Part shown: positions 27,496 to 37,777 of the stretch, in pieces | Layout of the letters: every line of letters begins with the position of its first letter | Numbering within the stretch: position 1 is the first letter of the stretch | Translations under genes and position numbers: made by a program | The notes under the pieces: generated by a model | What the model saw: the letters and a program-made list of their open reading frames with translations, nothing else | What the model was told of the DNA's origin: nothing | Database searches by the model: none | Source: Marinobacter sp. HL-58 | Lineage (GTDB): Bacteria > Pseudomonadota > Gammaproteobacteria > Pseudomonadales > Oleiphilaceae | Direction of reading: 5' to 3' | DNA length: 64,000 nucleotides | Assembly: GCF_001314605.1 (NCBI RefSeq) | Contig: NZ_LIHP01000001.1 | Span: 248,001-312,000 of the forward strand

Positions 27496-29016
27496 ATGAT
27501 CTACGCACAACCCGGAAAGGAAGGCTCCGTCGTCTCCTTCAAACCCCGTTACGAAAACTTTATTGGTGGTGAGTGGGTCGCTCCCGCCAAGGGCCAGTAT
27601 TTTGAAAACATCACACCGGTGACCGGTGATGTGATCTGTGAAATTCCGCGCTCCACTGCCGAAGATATTGAACTGGCACTGGATGCCGCCCACAAGGCTG
27701 CGCCGGCCTGGGGCAAAACCTCTACTACCGAGCGTTCCAACATTCTGCTGAAAATTGCCGACCGCATTGAGCAGAACATCGAGATGCTGGCGGTTGCCGA
27801 GACCTGGGACAACGGCAAGGCGGTGCGTGAAACCATCAACGCCGACCTGCCCCTGGCCGTGGACCACTTCCGTTATTTTGCCGGCTGTATCCGTGCCCAG
27901 GAAGATACTTCCAGCGCTATCGACAACAACACCGTGGCCTATCACTACCATGAGCCGCTGGGTGTCGTGGGCCAGATCATCCCCTGGAACTTCCCGCTGC
28001 TGATGGCAGTGTGGAAGCTGGCGCCCTGCCTGGCGGCGGGTAACTGCACCGTTATGAAGCCGGCCGAGCAGACACCGGCCAGCATCCTGATCCTGATGGA
28101 TCTGATTGGTGACCTGCTGCCGGCGGGTGTGGTCAATATCGTCAATGGTTACGGCATCGAAGCCGGCCAGGCCCTGGCCACCAGCAAGCGCATCGCCAAG
28201 ATCGCGTTCACCGGCTCTACACCGGTTGGTGCCCATATCCTCAAGTGCGCTGCTGAAAACATCATCCCGTCCACGGTGGAGCTGGGTGGCAAGTCCCCCA
28301 ACATCTACTTCTCAGACGTGATGCAGGCCGAGCCGGAATTCATCGACAAGTGCGTGGAAGGCCTGGTGCTGGCGTTCTTCAACCAGGGTGAGGTGTGCAC
28401 ATGCCCTTCCCGCGCGCTGATCCAGGAAGACATGTACGACGAGTTCATGGCCAAGGTTGTCGAGCGCACCAAGTCCATCAAGCGTGGCAACCCGCTGGAT
28501 ACCGATGTGCAGGTGGGTGCCCAGGCGTCCAAGGAACAGTTCGACAAGATCATGTCCTATCTGGAAATCGGCAAGCAGGAAGGTGCGGAAGTGCTGACCG
28601 GCGGTGGCCGTGAAGAGATGGAAGGCGAGTACAACAACGGCTTCTATGTTCAGCCCACGCTGCTGAAAGGCAAGAACAACATGCGTGTGTTCCAGGAAGA
28701 AATCTTCGGCCCGGTGGTGGGTGTAACCACCTTCAAGGACGAGGAAGAAGCACTGGCCATCGCCAACGACACCGAGTTTGGTCTGGGCGCCGGCCTCTGG
28801 ACCCGCGACATCAACCGTGCCTACCGCATGGGCCGCGCCATCCAGGCAGGCCGTGTATGGACCAACTGCTACCACCAGTATCCGGCTCACGCGGCCTTTG
28901 GTGGTTACAAGAAGTCCGGTGTTGGCCGCGAGAACCACAAGATGGCACTGGACCACTACCAGCAGACCAAGAACCTGCTGGTGAGCTACGACATCAACCC
29001 GCTGGGCTTCTTCTGA
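27496..29016 (+). CDS. exaC: NAD-dependent acetaldehyde/aldehyde dehydrogenase ExaC
   Basis: Cytoplasmic aldehyde dehydrogenase, 506 aa. It has the Rossmann motif GSTPVG, general base Glu in VELGGKSPN and catalytic Cys in [12 protein letters not shown]. Close similarity to ExaC/AldB enzymes that oxidise the acetaldehyde made by the PQQ ethanol dehydrogenase is supported by the adjoining pqqABCDE cluster. The ATG at 27496 has AGAGG nine bases upstream; the open frame reaches back to 27235 but without a family match. It is separated from pqqA by a terminator, so it is probably its own transcription unit. Confidence 0.93.
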   Translation: MIYAQPGKEGSVVSFKPRYENFIGGEWVAPAKGQYFENITPVTGDVICEIPRSTAEDIELALDAAHKAAPAWGKTSTTERSNILLKIADRIEQNIEMLAVAETWDNGKAVRETINADLPLAVDHFRYFAGCIRAQEDTSSAIDNNTVAYHYHEPLGVVGQIIPWNFPLLMAVWKLAPCLAAGNCTVMKPAEQTPASILILMDLIGDLLPAGVVNIVNGYGIEAGQALATSKRIAKIAFTGSTPVGAHILKCAAENIIPSTVELGGKSPNIYFSDVMQAEPEFIDKCVEGLVLAFFNQGEVCTCPSRALIQEDMYDEFMAKVVERTKSIKRGNPLDTDVQVGAQASKEQFDKIMSYLEIGKQEGAEVLTGGGREEMEGEYNNGFYVQPTLLKGKNNMRVFQEEIFGPVVGVTTFKDEEEALAIANDTEFGLGAGLWTRDINRAYRMGRAIQAGRVWTNCYHQYPAHAAFGGYKKSGVGRENHKMALDHYQQTKNLLVSYDINPLGFF

Positions 29017-29140
29017 TCCCGGCAACGCACTGACTGTTGTGCCCGGGCCCCATCCACACGGGCCCGGTGGCGAGTCAGCACACGGATGTGCACTTTTTTC
29101 CCGGTGACTGGCCGGGGTATGGGTTTTCCTGCCATTTTTC

Positions 29141-29165
29141 AGGCCCTTCCCAGGGCCTTTTTTTG
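29141..29165 (+). terminator. Rho-independent terminator after exaC
   Basis: AGGCCCT and AGGGCCT arms with seven or more T after the stem. An additional GC-rich hairpin (CCGGGCCC/GGGCCCGG) at about 29043-29067 lacks a T run. The rest of the 333-base gap 29017-29349 carries the pqqA leader and promoter; no other gene was seen. Confidence 0.85.
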
Positions 29166-29349
29166 TTTTCACGGCCTTATTCACGGCGATGGTCCGAAAG
29201 GATGACTTTCGCGCCCCGCATCAGCCGAAAATCAGTTCCAAAGTACCATATTTGACCCTCCGGAGACTGGGTAGGATTGAGTGTGAGTTACCGGAAAACC
29301 GGCTAACGGGTCGTGAACGCCACAACAATCATCACAAGAGGTAAGCACC

Positions 29350-29421
29350 ATGTGGACCAAACCAGCCTATGAAGACCTGCGGATCGGCTTCGAAGTCACC
29401 ATGTACTTCGCCAACCGCTGA
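29350..29421 (+). CDS. pqqA: PQQ precursor peptide PqqA
   Basis: The 23-residue ribosomal precursor of pyrroloquinoline quinone (starts [10 protein letters not shown]). Glu15 and Tyr19 in the segment FEVTMYF are the two residues that PqqE crosslinks and that become PQQ; the E-x3-Y spacing is intact. The length fits the family (22-24 aa). A ribosome site AGAGG lies just upstream at about 29337-29341. It is followed at 53 bases by pqqB. Confidence 0.97.
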   Translation: MWTKPAYEDLRIGFEVTMYFANR

Positions 29422-29474
29422 GAACGGATGGCCAGCCGCTCCGTGCTGGCCGTTTTGCTTCCGGAGTTCCCGCC

Positions 29475-30404
29475 ATGCAGATTCGTATTCTTGGTTCCGC
29501 AGCCGGAGGTGGCTTTCCCCAGTGGAACTGCAACTGCGCCAACTGTGACGGTTTCCGTAAAGGCAGCCTGAACGCGAAGGCACGCACCCAGTCGTCCATT
29601 GCCATCAGCGAAGACGGTGTCAGCTGGATTCTCTGCAACGCTTCCCCGGATATCCGTGCCCAGCTTGCAGCTTTTGAAGCCATGCAGCCTGGACGCGCCC
29701 TGCGGGATACCGGTATCGGTGCCGTTCTGCTTATCGACAGCCAGGTGGATCACACCACGGGTCTGCTGATGCTGCGCGAGGGCCTGCCACTGGATGTCTG
29801 GTGTACGGCACAGGTGCATGAGGACCTGAGCAGTGGCTTTCCCCTGTTCCGAATGCTGGAACACTGGAACGGTGGGCCCCGGTGGCGTGAGGTGCCCTGT
29901 ACCGATCAGCAATTCTTCACCATACCCTGCGCGCCGTCGCTGAAACTGACAGCCATTCCGCTGCTCAGTAACGCGCCACCGTACTCTCCACGCCGTAACA
30001 ACCCCCACCCGGGCGACAACATTGGCCTGTTTATCGAAGACACCGGCAGCGGCGAAACCGTGATGTACGCACCGGGGCTGGGCCAGCCGGATGAACAGAT
30101 TCTGCAATGGATGCGCAAGGCAGACACCCTGCTGGTGGATGGCACCGTCTGGCATGATGATGAAATGCTGCGGTGCGAAGTAGGTACCCGCACCGGGCAG
30201 GAAATGGGGCATCTGGCCCAGAGCGGTCCCGGTGGCATGATCGAGGTGCTCGACACCATGCCGGCAAAGCGGAAGATTCTTATCCATATCAACAACACCA
30301 ACCCCATTCTGAACGAGAACTCCCCAGAACGGGCTGTGCTGGAAAAGCACGGTATCGAAGTGTCCTTCGACGGAATGCACCTGGATAGGGCGGTGCCCTC
30401 ATGA
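29475..30404 (+). CDS. pqqB: PQQ biosynthesis protein PqqB (metallo-beta-lactamase fold)
   Basis: Cytoplasmic protein of 309 aa. It has the PqqB N-terminus [19 protein letters not shown] and the lactamase-like motif [10 protein letters not shown] in place of the full HxHxDH. PqqB is a non-haem iron hydroxylase acting on the PQQ precursor in the late pathway. Its TGA overlaps the pqqC start (ATGA), consistent with translational coupling. Confidence 0.97.
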   Translation: MQIRILGSAAGGGFPQWNCNCANCDGFRKGSLNAKARTQSSIAISEDGVSWILCNASPDIRAQLAAFEAMQPGRALRDTGIGAVLLIDSQVDHTTGLLMLREGLPLDVWCTAQVHEDLSSGFPLFRMLEHWNGGPRWREVPCTDQQFFTIPCAPSLKLTAIPLLSNAPPYSPRRNNPHPGDNIGLFIEDTGSGETVMYAPGLGQPDEQILQWMRKADTLLVDGTVWHDDEMLRCEVGTRTGQEMGHLAQSGPGGMIEVLDTMPAKRKILIHINNTNPILNENSPERAVLEKHGIEVSFDGMHLDRAVPS

Positions 30405-31156
30405 ATGCTATCGCAACCCCGGCGATGAACCGGCAGGATTTCGAGCAGGCCCTGCGGACCAAAGGCCGGTATTACCACATACACCATCCGTACCATAAAG
30501 CCATGTACGGCGGTGACTGCACGCCGGAGCAGATCCGTGGCTGGGTGGCCAACCGTTACTATTACCAAATCAATATTCCCCGGAAGGACGCCGCCATTAT
30601 GGCCAACTGCCCGGATGCGTCCGTGCGCAGGTTGTGGCTGCAGCGGGTGTTGGATCACGACGGCCACAGCGACGACCAGGGCGGTATCGAAGCCTGGCTC
30701 CGCCTGGCGGAAGCCGTGGGACTGACCCGGGAGGAAGTGATCGACCAGCGCCATGTGCTGCCCGGTGTCCGCTTTGCGGTGGACGCCTATCTGAACTTTG
30801 CCCGCCGGGCCACCTGGCAGGAAGCGGCCTGTTCGTCCCTGACGGAACTGTTCGCGCCGGAAATTCACCAGTCCCGGCTGGACAGCTGGCCGCAGCATTA
30901 TCCCTGGATCAGAACCGACGGCTACGTCTATTTCCGCAAGCGGCTGTCGGAAGCCAGGCGGGATGTGGAGCATGGCCTGAGCATCACCCTGGAGCATTTC
31001 ACCACCGCGGCACAACAGGCCCGTGCCCTGGAAATCCTGCAATTCAAACTGGACATCCTATGGTCGATGTTGGATTCCCTGACTATGGCTTATCAGCACC
31101 AGACGCCCCCGTATCATACCGTCACCGACCAGCCCGTGTGGCACCGGGGGCTGTGA
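30401..31156 (+). CDS. pqqC: Pyrroloquinoline-quinone synthase PqqC
   Basis: All-helical cofactor-free oxidase, 251 aa, that carries out the final ring closure and eight-electron oxidation to PQQ. Family signature regions are [36 protein letters not shown] and DHDGH, which hold the active-site His, Tyr and Arg residues. It overlaps pqqB by four bases and pqqD by one base. Confidence 0.97.
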   Translation: MNAIATPAMNRQDFEQALRTKGRYYHIHHPYHKAMYGGDCTPEQIRGWVANRYYYQINIPRKDAAIMANCPDASVRRLWLQRVLDHDGHSDDQGGIEAWLRLAEAVGLTREEVIDQRHVLPGVRFAVDAYLNFARRATWQEAACSSLTELFAPEIHQSRLDSWPQHYPWIRTDGYVYFRKRLSEARRDVEHGLSITLEHFTTAAQQARALEILQFKLDILWSMLDSLTMAYQHQTPPYHTVTDQPVWHRGL

Positions 31157-31431
31157 TGGCGATGTCCATGGAGCAGGTACCGAGACTGCGGCCAGGTTTC
31201 CGCTTCCAGTGGGAACCGGCCCAGAATGCCCATGTGCTGCTGTACCCGGAGGGCATGGTGCGACTCAATGACAGTGCCGGGGCGGTGCTCAAAGAAGTAA
31301 ATGGCGAGCGCAGTGTGGCGGATATCGTTACCAGGCTGGAGCAGCAGTTTCCGGACGCAGGCTCCCTGGAAAACGATGTCAGCGATTTCCTGAAAGATGC
31401 CGAACAGCAGCACTGGATACTGTTCACATGA
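31156..31431 (+). CDS. pqqD: PqqA-binding chaperone PqqD
   Basis: Small winged-helix peptide-binding protein (RRE domain), 91 aa. It presents PqqA to PqqE. Recognisable features are [34 protein letters not shown] and the C-terminal [15 protein letters not shown]. The ATG at 31156 shares TGATG with the pqqC stop. Two more in-frame ATGs follow within five codons, so the first residues are uncertain. It overlaps pqqE by four bases. Confidence 0.95.
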   Translation: MAMSMEQVPRLRPGFRFQWEPAQNAHVLLYPEGMVRLNDSAGAVLKEVNGERSVADIVTRLEQQFPDAGSLENDVSDFLKDAEQQHWILFT

Positions 31432-32582
31432 GCGGCCATCACGCCATGCCTGCCGGTGATCGCCCCGGTATCGGCCCGCCACTGTGGTTGCTGGCGGAGC
31501 TGACCTACCGCTGCCCGCTGCAGTGCCCCTACTGTTCCAACCCCCTGGATTTTGCCCAGAGCCAGCAGGAACTGACCACCGAGGAGTGGGTGCGGGTACT
31601 GCGCCAGGGCCGTGAGATGGGTGCGGCCCAGCTGGGATTTTCCGGGGGTGAGCCCCTGGTGCGCCAGGACCTGCCGGAGCTGATTTCCGAGGCGCGGCAA
31701 CTGGGTTACTACACCAATCTGATCACTTCGGGGCTGGGACTCAGCGAGGCCAAGGTGACTGCTTTCCGCGATGCCGGGCTGGACCATATCCAGGTGAGTT
31801 TCCAGGCCTCGGACCCGGAACTGAACAACGCGGTGGCCGGTTCCCGCAAGGCCTTCGATCAGAAGCTGGCCATGGCACGGGCGGTAAAAGAAGCGGGCTA
31901 CCCCATGGTGCTCAACTTCGTGATCCACCGCCACAACATCCACCAGATGGACGATATTATCAGCCTCTGCGAACGGCTGGGGGCGGACTATGTTGAACTG
32001 GCAACATGCCAGTATTACGGCTGGGCCTTTGAAAACCGGGAAGGGCTGATGCCCTCGAAAGCCCAGCTGGAGAAGGCCGAGGCGGAAGTGAACAGTTACC
32101 GCAAACGCCTCACGGCCAGCGGTTCGGCCATGAAACTGATCTTCGTGACCCCGGATTATTACGAGGAACGGCCAAAGGCCTGCATGAACGGCTGGGGTAG
32201 CCTGTTTCTCACCGTGGCGCCGGATGGCACCGCCTTGCCGTGCCACAGCGCCCGACTGCTGCCCATCGAGTTTCCCAATGTGCGGGAATCCTCGCTACAC
32301 TCCATCTGGTATGACAGCCCGGGATTCAATCACTACCGGGGTGACAGCTGGATGCCGGAGCCCTGTCGTTCCTGCGATGAAAAGGGCAAGGACTTCGGCG
32401 GCTGCCGCTGCCAGGCCTATCTGCTCACCGGCAATGCCGACAACGCCGATCCGGTGTGCAGCAAGTCATCCCACCACGATCGCATTCTTGCCGCCCGCAA
32501 GGCGGCGGACCACGCCACTGCCGGGCTGGAGGAGCTGACCTATCGCAACACCGACAACTCCCGGCTGTTCTTCCGCGGCTGA
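31428..32582 (+). CDS. pqqE: Radical SAM PQQ biosynthesis enzyme PqqE
   Basis: Radical SAM/SPASM protein, 384 aa. The N-terminal CPLQCPYC (C-x3-C-x2-C) binds the SAM cluster, and GGEPL follows. The SPASM region has the Cys pattern CMNGWGS...PCHSA and [19 protein letters not shown] for auxiliary clusters. It forms the Glu-Tyr carbon-carbon bond in PqqA with PqqD bound. ATGA overlap with pqqD. A later ATG at 31446 is possible. Confidence 0.97.
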   Translation: MSGHHAMPAGDRPGIGPPLWLLAELTYRCPLQCPYCSNPLDFAQSQQELTTEEWVRVLRQGREMGAAQLGFSGGEPLVRQDLPELISEARQLGYYTNLITSGLGLSEAKVTAFRDAGLDHIQVSFQASDPELNNAVAGSRKAFDQKLAMARAVKEAGYPMVLNFVIHRHNIHQMDDIISLCERLGADYVELATCQYYGWAFENREGLMPSKAQLEKAEAEVNSYRKRLTASGSAMKLIFVTPDYYEERPKACMNGWGSLFLTVAPDGTALPCHSARLLPIEFPNVRESSLHSIWYDSPGFNHYRGDSWMPEPCRSCDEKGKDFGGCRCQAYLLTGNADNADPVCSKSSHHDRILAARKAADHATAGLEELTYRNTDNSRLFFRG

Positions 32583-32607
32583 CGCCTCTGGCGAGGCGGA
32601 ATCCTCC

Positions 32608-34431
32608 GTGTTTTCCACAATCTCCGCCGAACAGGCTTCCGCGGCGTTTGTTCAGCGGGGGGCGTTAACGGTATCTCCGGCCGGAATCTTCTGGCTGGAG
32701 TTTGATCCGGACAGCAGCAAAACCCTGCTTTACAGAGCGGCTGAAAATGGCCCGCAGCGTGTCACCCCGGAAGATTTCAGCATTCGCAGCCAGGTGAATG
32801 GCTATGGCGGCGGGGCAGTCTGTGCCGGTTGCGCCGCGGTTTATGCGGTTGAGGCTTCCGGGCAGCAGATTCATCGTATCGATACCCAGTCAGGTGCTGT
32901 CGGGGCCATCACCTGTGACAGCCAGGCCTGCTTCGGCGGGCTGGCATGGGATTCGCGCCATCAAAGGGTGCTTGCCGTCCGTGAATACAGCGGACGCCAG
33001 CAACTGGTGGCGGTGCAGGACGGCTCCGGAATCCGGTGTTTGCATGAAGGTGAGGATTTTTACAGCACCCCGGCGTTGTCGGCCAGTGGCACGCGAATCG
33101 CCTGGGTGTGCTGGTCCCTGCCGGACATGCCGTGGGTGAGATCCGTGCTCTGGACGGCGGATGTGAATGCCGAAGGCGCACTGGAGCATGCCCGCTGCAG
33201 GCCGGCCCCCGGTGAGGGCAGTGTCCAGCAGCCGGTATTCTATGGTGAGGAACTGCTGGTGTTGTCGGATCACGACGGTTGGTGGCAACCCTGGCGTGTG
33301 TCCACCGGGGCAGAATCGGCGGTCTGGACCTGTCTGGATGCGACAGCCGCGGACCACGCCAGCGCGCCCTGGCAACTGGGTGAGAGTCATCACCGGCCGC
33401 TTGAGAATGGCGGTTGGGCCCGGGTCCGTTACCGGTCAGGCACCGGCGAACTCTGGCTGCAGGCCAGTGCCGACGCACCTGCCCGCAGGATTGCTGCGGA
33501 CTACACGGATTTTCGCCACCTTACAGTCCGGGATGGCCGGTTACATTGTATCGCCCACTCGGCAACGCGTCTGGATACGGTTCTGAGCATTGATCCCGCA
33601 ACGGGCGAGTTCCACACACTGGCTGGTGGTGAGAGGCCTTTCAACGCCGATACAATCCCACCGGAAACCTTCAGGATTCCACCTTCCGGGGAGGTGAGGG
33701 AAGAAGTCAGTGGATTATGGTACCCGCCAGCCGGTGGTTCGTCGGAAACTTCCCCACCACCGCTGATACTGATTGCCCACGGCGGGCCCACGTCAACGGC
33801 CTGGCCGGTGTTCAATCCACAGGTCCAGTTCTGGTGCCATCATGGTTTTGCGGTAGCCGAGATCAATTATCGTGGCAGCGCCGGATTCGGCCGTGATTTT
33901 CGCCTGGCATTGGCCGGTAACTGGGGCCAGGCGGATGTCGAGGACATGGAGCGGGCGGCCGATCATCTGGCGGCCACCGGCCGCGGAGATGCCCGCCGGC
34001 TGTTTATCCAGGGCCGCAGCTCCGGTGGCTATACGGCACTGATGGCCATGACCCGAAGCGAACGATTCCGGGCCGGTGCCAGCCTGTTCGGGGTGAGTGA
34101 TCCTGCCCGACTGCGGGAGGTGACTCACCGCTTCGAGTCGGGCTACCTGGACTGGCTGCTGGGATCACCGGAGGAGTTCCCCGGTCGCTGGCACGATCGT
34201 ACACCGGTGCGGCAGTCTCATCGTATCCGCGGGCCCATGATATTTTTCCAGGGCGGGCAGGATCGGGTCGTCGTGCCGGAGCAGACCAGGGCCATGGTCC
34301 GGGAGCTTGAGAGAGCCGGGCAGGCCGTTGAGCTCTGGTGGTTCGAGGAGGAAGGGCATGGCTTCCGGCAGCGTGAAAACCAGGTTGCGCTGCTGGAAAA
34401 TCTGCTCGCCTTCTATCGGAGGAATCGCTAA
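32608..34431 (+). CDS. S9-family serine peptidase linked to the pqq operon
   Basis: Prolyl-oligopeptidase/dipeptidyl-aminopeptidase-type enzyme, 607 aa. The N-terminal part (about 1-350) is a beta-propeller and the C-terminal part an alpha/beta hydrolase. The nucleophile lies in GRSSGGYTAL, the acid in QGGQDRVVVP and the His in EEGHGFRQ. There is no signal peptide, so it is cytoplasmic. The GTG start at 32608 is supported by AGGCGGA. It follows pqqE by 25 bases. S9 peptidases occur in Pseudomonas pqq clusters (named pqqM in one cluster, from memory). No M16-type PqqF/PqqG is in this window, so this enzyme is a candidate for trimming modified PqqA; that role is inference. Confidence 0.88.
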   Translation: MFSTISAEQASAAFVQRGALTVSPAGIFWLEFDPDSSKTLLYRAAENGPQRVTPEDFSIRSQVNGYGGGAVCAGCAAVYAVEASGQQIHRIDTQSGAVGAITCDSQACFGGLAWDSRHQRVLAVREYSGRQQLVAVQDGSGIRCLHEGEDFYSTPALSASGTRIAWVCWSLPDMPWVRSVLWTADVNAEGALEHARCRPAPGEGSVQQPVFYGEELLVLSDHDGWWQPWRVSTGAESAVWTCLDATAADHASAPWQLGESHHRPLENGGWARVRYRSGTGELWLQASADAPARRIAADYTDFRHLTVRDGRLHCIAHSATRLDTVLSIDPATGEFHTLAGGERPFNADTIPPETFRIPPSGEVREEVSGLWYPPAGGSSETSPPPLILIAHGGPTSTAWPVFNPQVQFWCHHGFAVAEINYRGSAGFGRDFRLALAGNWGQADVEDMERAADHLAATGRGDARRLFIQGRSSGGYTALMAMTRSERFRAGASLFGVSDPARLREVTHRFESGYLDWLLGSPEEFPGRWHDRTPVRQSHRIRGPMIFFQGGQDRVVVPEQTRAMVRELERAGQAVELWWFEEEGHGFRQRENQVALLENLLAFYRRNR

Positions 34432-34513
34432 AAAAAGTGCAATGATCACCGGCGTCGGTTCAGGTAAACTTGAACCTGATATAACAACAACAGCAACACT
34501 GACGAGAACGCCC

Positions 34514-35677
34514 ATGAGCTACGACATTTCTGCTCTGCGCAAGTTTGTATCCCCTGAAATCGTCTTTGGTGCCGGCTCTCGCAAGGCGGTGGCCAACTTT
34601 GCAAGTAACTTCGGTGCCCGGCATGTGTTCCTGGTGTCGGACCCGGGCGTGGAGAAAGCCGGCTGGGTAGCGGAAATCGTGGACATCCTGGTGAACGCAG
34701 GCATTCGCGTGACCGTGTTTACCGGCGTCTCGCCCAACCCGAAAGTGGATGAGGTCATGGCCGGGGCGGAACTGTACCGGTCGAACGAATGCGATGTGAT
34801 TGTTGCCATTGGCGGGGGTAGCCCCATGGATTGCGCCAAGGGCATTGGCATTGTCAGCGCCCATGGCCGGAATATCCTTGAGTTCGAAGGTGTGGATACC
34901 ATTACCTCACCCTCGCCACCGATGATCCTGATTCCCACCACCGCCGGAACATCCGCCGACGTGTCCCAGTTCGCGATCATTTCCGACCCCAACCGTCGCT
35001 TCAAGTTTTCCATTATCAGCAAGGCGGTGGTGCCGGATGTGTCACTGATCGATCCGGAAGTGACGGAAACCATGGACGCTTATCTCACCGCCTGTACCGG
35101 TGTGGATGCCATGGTGCACGCCATCGAGGCTTTTGTTTCCACGGGCAGTGGCCCGCTCACCGACACCAATGCGCTGGAAGCCATAAGGCTGATCAATCGC
35201 AATCTTGAGCCCCTGGTGCAGAATACCGCGAACGTGCACCTGCGGGAGCAGATCATGCTGGCCTCGATGCAGGCGGGCCTGGCATTTTCCAACGCCATCC
35301 TGGGGGCGGTGCATGCCATGTCCCACAGCCTGGGCGGGTTCCTGGATTTGCCCCACGGCCTCTGCAATGCGTTGCTGCTGGAACATGTGGTGGCCTATAA
35401 CTACACCTCTGCCGAGGACCGCTTCAAGCGGGTGGCTGAAGCCATGGACATCGACACCCGGGGCATGTCGAAACCGGTGATAAAACAGCGCCTGATGCAG
35501 CGGATTGTTGCCCTTAAACAGGCGGTGGGCCTGGAAGCAAAGCTCGGTAAACTGGGGGTGACCACCTCCGATATCCCCTATCTGTCCGGATTTGCGCTGC
35601 AGGACCCCTGTATTCTCACCAACCCGCGCAAATCCTCCCGCCGCGATGTCGAAGTGGTTTATGAAGAAGCCCTCTGA
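34514..35677 (+). CDS. ercA: ErcA, iron-containing alcohol dehydrogenase-like regulatory protein
   Basis: Group III (iron-type) alcohol dehydrogenase fold, 387 aa. The NAD motif is GGGSPMDCAKG; metal-ligand segments are DAMVH, VHAMSHS and LPHG, all intact. In Pseudomonas aeruginosa the orthologue sits beside pqq and a sensor kinase gene and affects control of ethanol oxidation. The same order here (pqqE, peptidase, ercA, kinase) supports the name. The start is the ATG at 34514 (MSYDISALRKFV), with a GACGAGAA-type site; the open frame upstream is inside the peptidase gene. It overlaps the kinase by 17 bases. Confidence 0.92.
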   Translation: MSYDISALRKFVSPEIVFGAGSRKAVANFASNFGARHVFLVSDPGVEKAGWVAEIVDILVNAGIRVTVFTGVSPNPKVDEVMAGAELYRSNECDVIVAIGGGSPMDCAKGIGIVSAHGRNILEFEGVDTITSPSPPMILIPTTAGTSADVSQFAIISDPNRRFKFSIISKAVVPDVSLIDPEVTETMDAYLTACTGVDAMVHAIEAFVSTGSGPLTDTNALEAIRLINRNLEPLVQNTANVHLREQIMLASMQAGLAFSNAILGAVHAMSHSLGGFLDLPHGLCNALLLEHVVAYNYTSAEDRFKRVAEAMDIDTRGMSKPVIKQRLMQRIVALKQAVGLEAKLGKLGVTTSDIPYLSGFALQDPCILTNPRKSSRRDVEVVYEEAL

Positions 35678-37415
35678 TTCCAGAGATGCCGATTACGATA
35701 TCGGCGATCTCCTCGGTCTCGGCAGCCAGTCGGTGCGCAAGAACTACTACCCGGCTCTGCAGGAACGGATTGACCAGCTGGAAGCGGAGCGGAACCGCTA
35801 CAAGTGGCTGTTTGAAAATGCGCTTCACGGCATCTTCCAGGCCAATCTGAGGGGTGGCTTTGTGGCCGCCAATCCCGCCATGGCCCGTATCTGCGGTTAT
35901 GAAAGCCCCGAGGCGATGATGACGAAGGTCATCCGGCTGCGTGAACAGCTGTTCTGCAATTCCGGGGAGTTCGACGCCATTCGCCAGGAGTTGCTGGACG
36001 AGGGCAGCCTCAGTGCCCGGGAAGCCCGGCTCAGGCGCGCCGATAATACCCCGGTGTACGTTGCCATTACGCTGTTGCGTCGGCCAGACCTCGGGCCTGA
36101 AGTGGTGGAGGCATTCGTTGCGGACATCACCGAGCGCTACCAGGCACGGGAAAAGCTTCGGCAGCTCAATGCCGACCTTGAGCGCCGGGTGGAAGAGCGC
36201 ACCGACGAACTGCAGAATGCCAACGTGGTGTTGCGCTACCAGATTGAACAGCGGGAAAAGGTAGAGCGGGAACTGGTGGTGGCGGTGGACGCCGCCCGGG
36301 AAGCCAATGAAAGCAAGGACAAGTACCTGGCAGCCGCCAGCCATGACCTGTTGCAACCACTCAATGCCGCGCGGCTGCTGGTTTCCGCCCTGATGGACAG
36401 CAATCTGCCGGCGGATGAAAACCGCCTGGTTGAGCGCGTAAAACGTTCCCTGGACAGTGCGGAAGACCTGCTGGCGGACCTGCTGGATATTTCCAAGCTG
36501 GAACAGAAAGCCATGCAACCGGATTTCGTGCACACCGACATCGGCGAATTGATGCGGGGCCTGGCCCAGGAATTCGAACCGCTGGCGGAAAATGCCGAAC
36601 TTAATTTTCGCCTGCGGGCAGGCACCGGTACGGTTCGCACAGATCCGCGTATGCTCACCCGTATTCTCAGGAACCTGTTGAGCAATGCCTTCCGGTACAC
36701 CCGGGATGGCGGAATACTGTTTGCCGCCCGCAAGCGCGGGCCCAACCTGGAAATCGGTGTGTGGGACACCGGTATCGGTATCGAACAAGACAAGCTGCAG
36801 GACATTTTCCGTGAGTTTCACCAGATACTGCCCAAAGGCGGAGGCGGGCGCCAGGGTGTGGGCCTGGGGCTGGCCATTGTTGACCGGATGGCCAGAGTCC
36901 TGGGGTATGACATACGGGTAGACTCCAACTTCGGCAGGGGGTCCTGTTTCAGCGTCCTCATGCCCCTTGATACCGTTACCGAAGCGCCTGCGGGACGCCC
37001 GATCAGGGACGTTCCGGCGCCGGCATCCTCGTCCTTTGACGGGCTCCGGGTGCTGGTGGTTGATAACGAAGAACCTGTGCAGGAGAGTATGAAAGCTCTG
37101 CTGGAACGATGGGGCTGCCGCGTGGTGACCGCTGGCAGTGCCTCCGAGGCCATTGAGCGTTGCCGGATAACGGATATTATCCTTGCGGACTTCCACCTGG
37201 ACGGGAATCGTACCGGTTGCGAGGCGATCCACGCGCTCCGCCGCCACTTTGATCGTGATATTCCCGCTGCTGTCATAACCGCGGACCGAAGCGATACCAC
37301 CCGCCGGTTTATCAGCGCCCAGTATCTGCCCATTCTCAATAAACCGGTCAAACCCAACCGCCTCAGGGCACTGGTCACCAGCCTCAGTGCATCGGTGAAC
37401 CCTGTTACCGAATGA
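35661..37415 (+). CDS. ercS: ErcS-type hybrid sensor histidine kinase
   Basis: Cytoplasmic kinase, 584 aa, with a PAS domain (about 45-170; WLFENALHGIFQANLRGGFVAANPAMARICGY), a coiled coil (about 170-225), HisKA with His228 in ASHDLLQPLNAARLL, HATPase (about 335-450; DTGIGIEQD, GVGLGLAIV) and a C-terminal receiver with Asp in IILADFHLDGNRTG. The architecture and DLLQPLNAARLL match the ErcS/NahK group. The ATG at 35661 lies inside the ercA end, so the two are translationally coupled. It probably controls the alcohol-oxidation regulon, though a cognate regulator is not in the window. Confidence 0.85.
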   Translation: MKKPSDSRDADYDIGDLLGLGSQSVRKNYYPALQERIDQLEAERNRYKWLFENALHGIFQANLRGGFVAANPAMARICGYESPEAMMTKVIRLREQLFCNSGEFDAIRQELLDEGSLSAREARLRRADNTPVYVAITLLRRPDLGPEVVEAFVADITERYQAREKLRQLNADLERRVEERTDELQNANVVLRYQIEQREKVERELVVAVDAAREANESKDKYLAAASHDLLQPLNAARLLVSALMDSNLPADENRLVERVKRSLDSAEDLLADLLDISKLEQKAMQPDFVHTDIGELMRGLAQEFEPLAENAELNFRLRAGTGTVRTDPRMLTRILRNLLSNAFRYTRDGGILFAARKRGPNLEIGVWDTGIGIEQDKLQDIFREFHQILPKGGGGRQGVGLGLAIVDRMARVLGYDIRVDSNFGRGSCFSVLMPLDTVTEAPAGRPIRDVPAPASSSFDGLRVLVVDNEEPVQESMKALLERWGCRVVTAGSASEAIERCRITDIILADFHLDGNRTGCEAIHALRRHFDRDIPAAVITADRSDTTRRFISAQYLPILNKPVKPNRLRALVTSLSASVNPVTE

Positions 37416-37465
37416 CGGTCTACACTTAACCCTGTCAGTAACCGATTCCGTCAGGAGAGTGTGCC

Positions 37466-37750
37466 ATGGCCGTTTCAGAAAATGCCCTTACCAATCATGA
37501 AGTGACTGTTTGCCTGTCTGGCGGTGCTGTGCTCGGGCCGTTTAATGCCACCTGGTCAAGGGACGAGGGAGGTGACGTAAGAGAGCTTGCCCGCGAGTAC
37601 GATGCCTTTCTGCAGGGAGAGAAGCAGCGCCGGTTCAAGTTTCACCTGCACGACACCTACACCAATACGGTACATACCCTGATTCTGAATTTTGATCAGG
37701 TCACCGGCATTTGCGACCATGTCAGACTCAAGTCCCCCCTGAACGGATAA
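37466..37750 (+). CDS. Small conserved-looking protein of unknown function
   Basis: Hypothetical protein of 94 aa with a good ribosome site (CAGGAGAG) and an ATG at 37466. It has no signal peptide or membrane segment and is rich in charged residues, including a central DAFLQGEKQRRFKFHLHD. The C-terminal part looks like a beta-sheet. I do not recognise the family. It lies between ercS and fumC, 28 bases before fumC, and may be cotranscribed with it. Confidence 0.7.
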   Translation: MAVSENALTNHEVTVCLSGGAVLGPFNATWSRDEGGDVRELAREYDAFLQGEKQRRFKFHLHDTYTNTVHTLILNFDQVTGICDHVRLKSPLNG

Positions 37751-37777
37751 TCAGGGCTGGTCAATAAGGAGGATGTC

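Noticed and set aside
29043-29067. GC-rich hairpin after exaC as the main terminator
   Set aside because: No T run follows. The T-tailed hairpin at 29141-29165 is the better terminator.
35616-37247. 543-codon open frame antisense to the ercS kinase
   Set aside because: The composition is typical of an antisense frame (many Gln, His, Gly, Val, Pro) with no recognisable domain. The plus-strand kinase has all its catalytic motifs.
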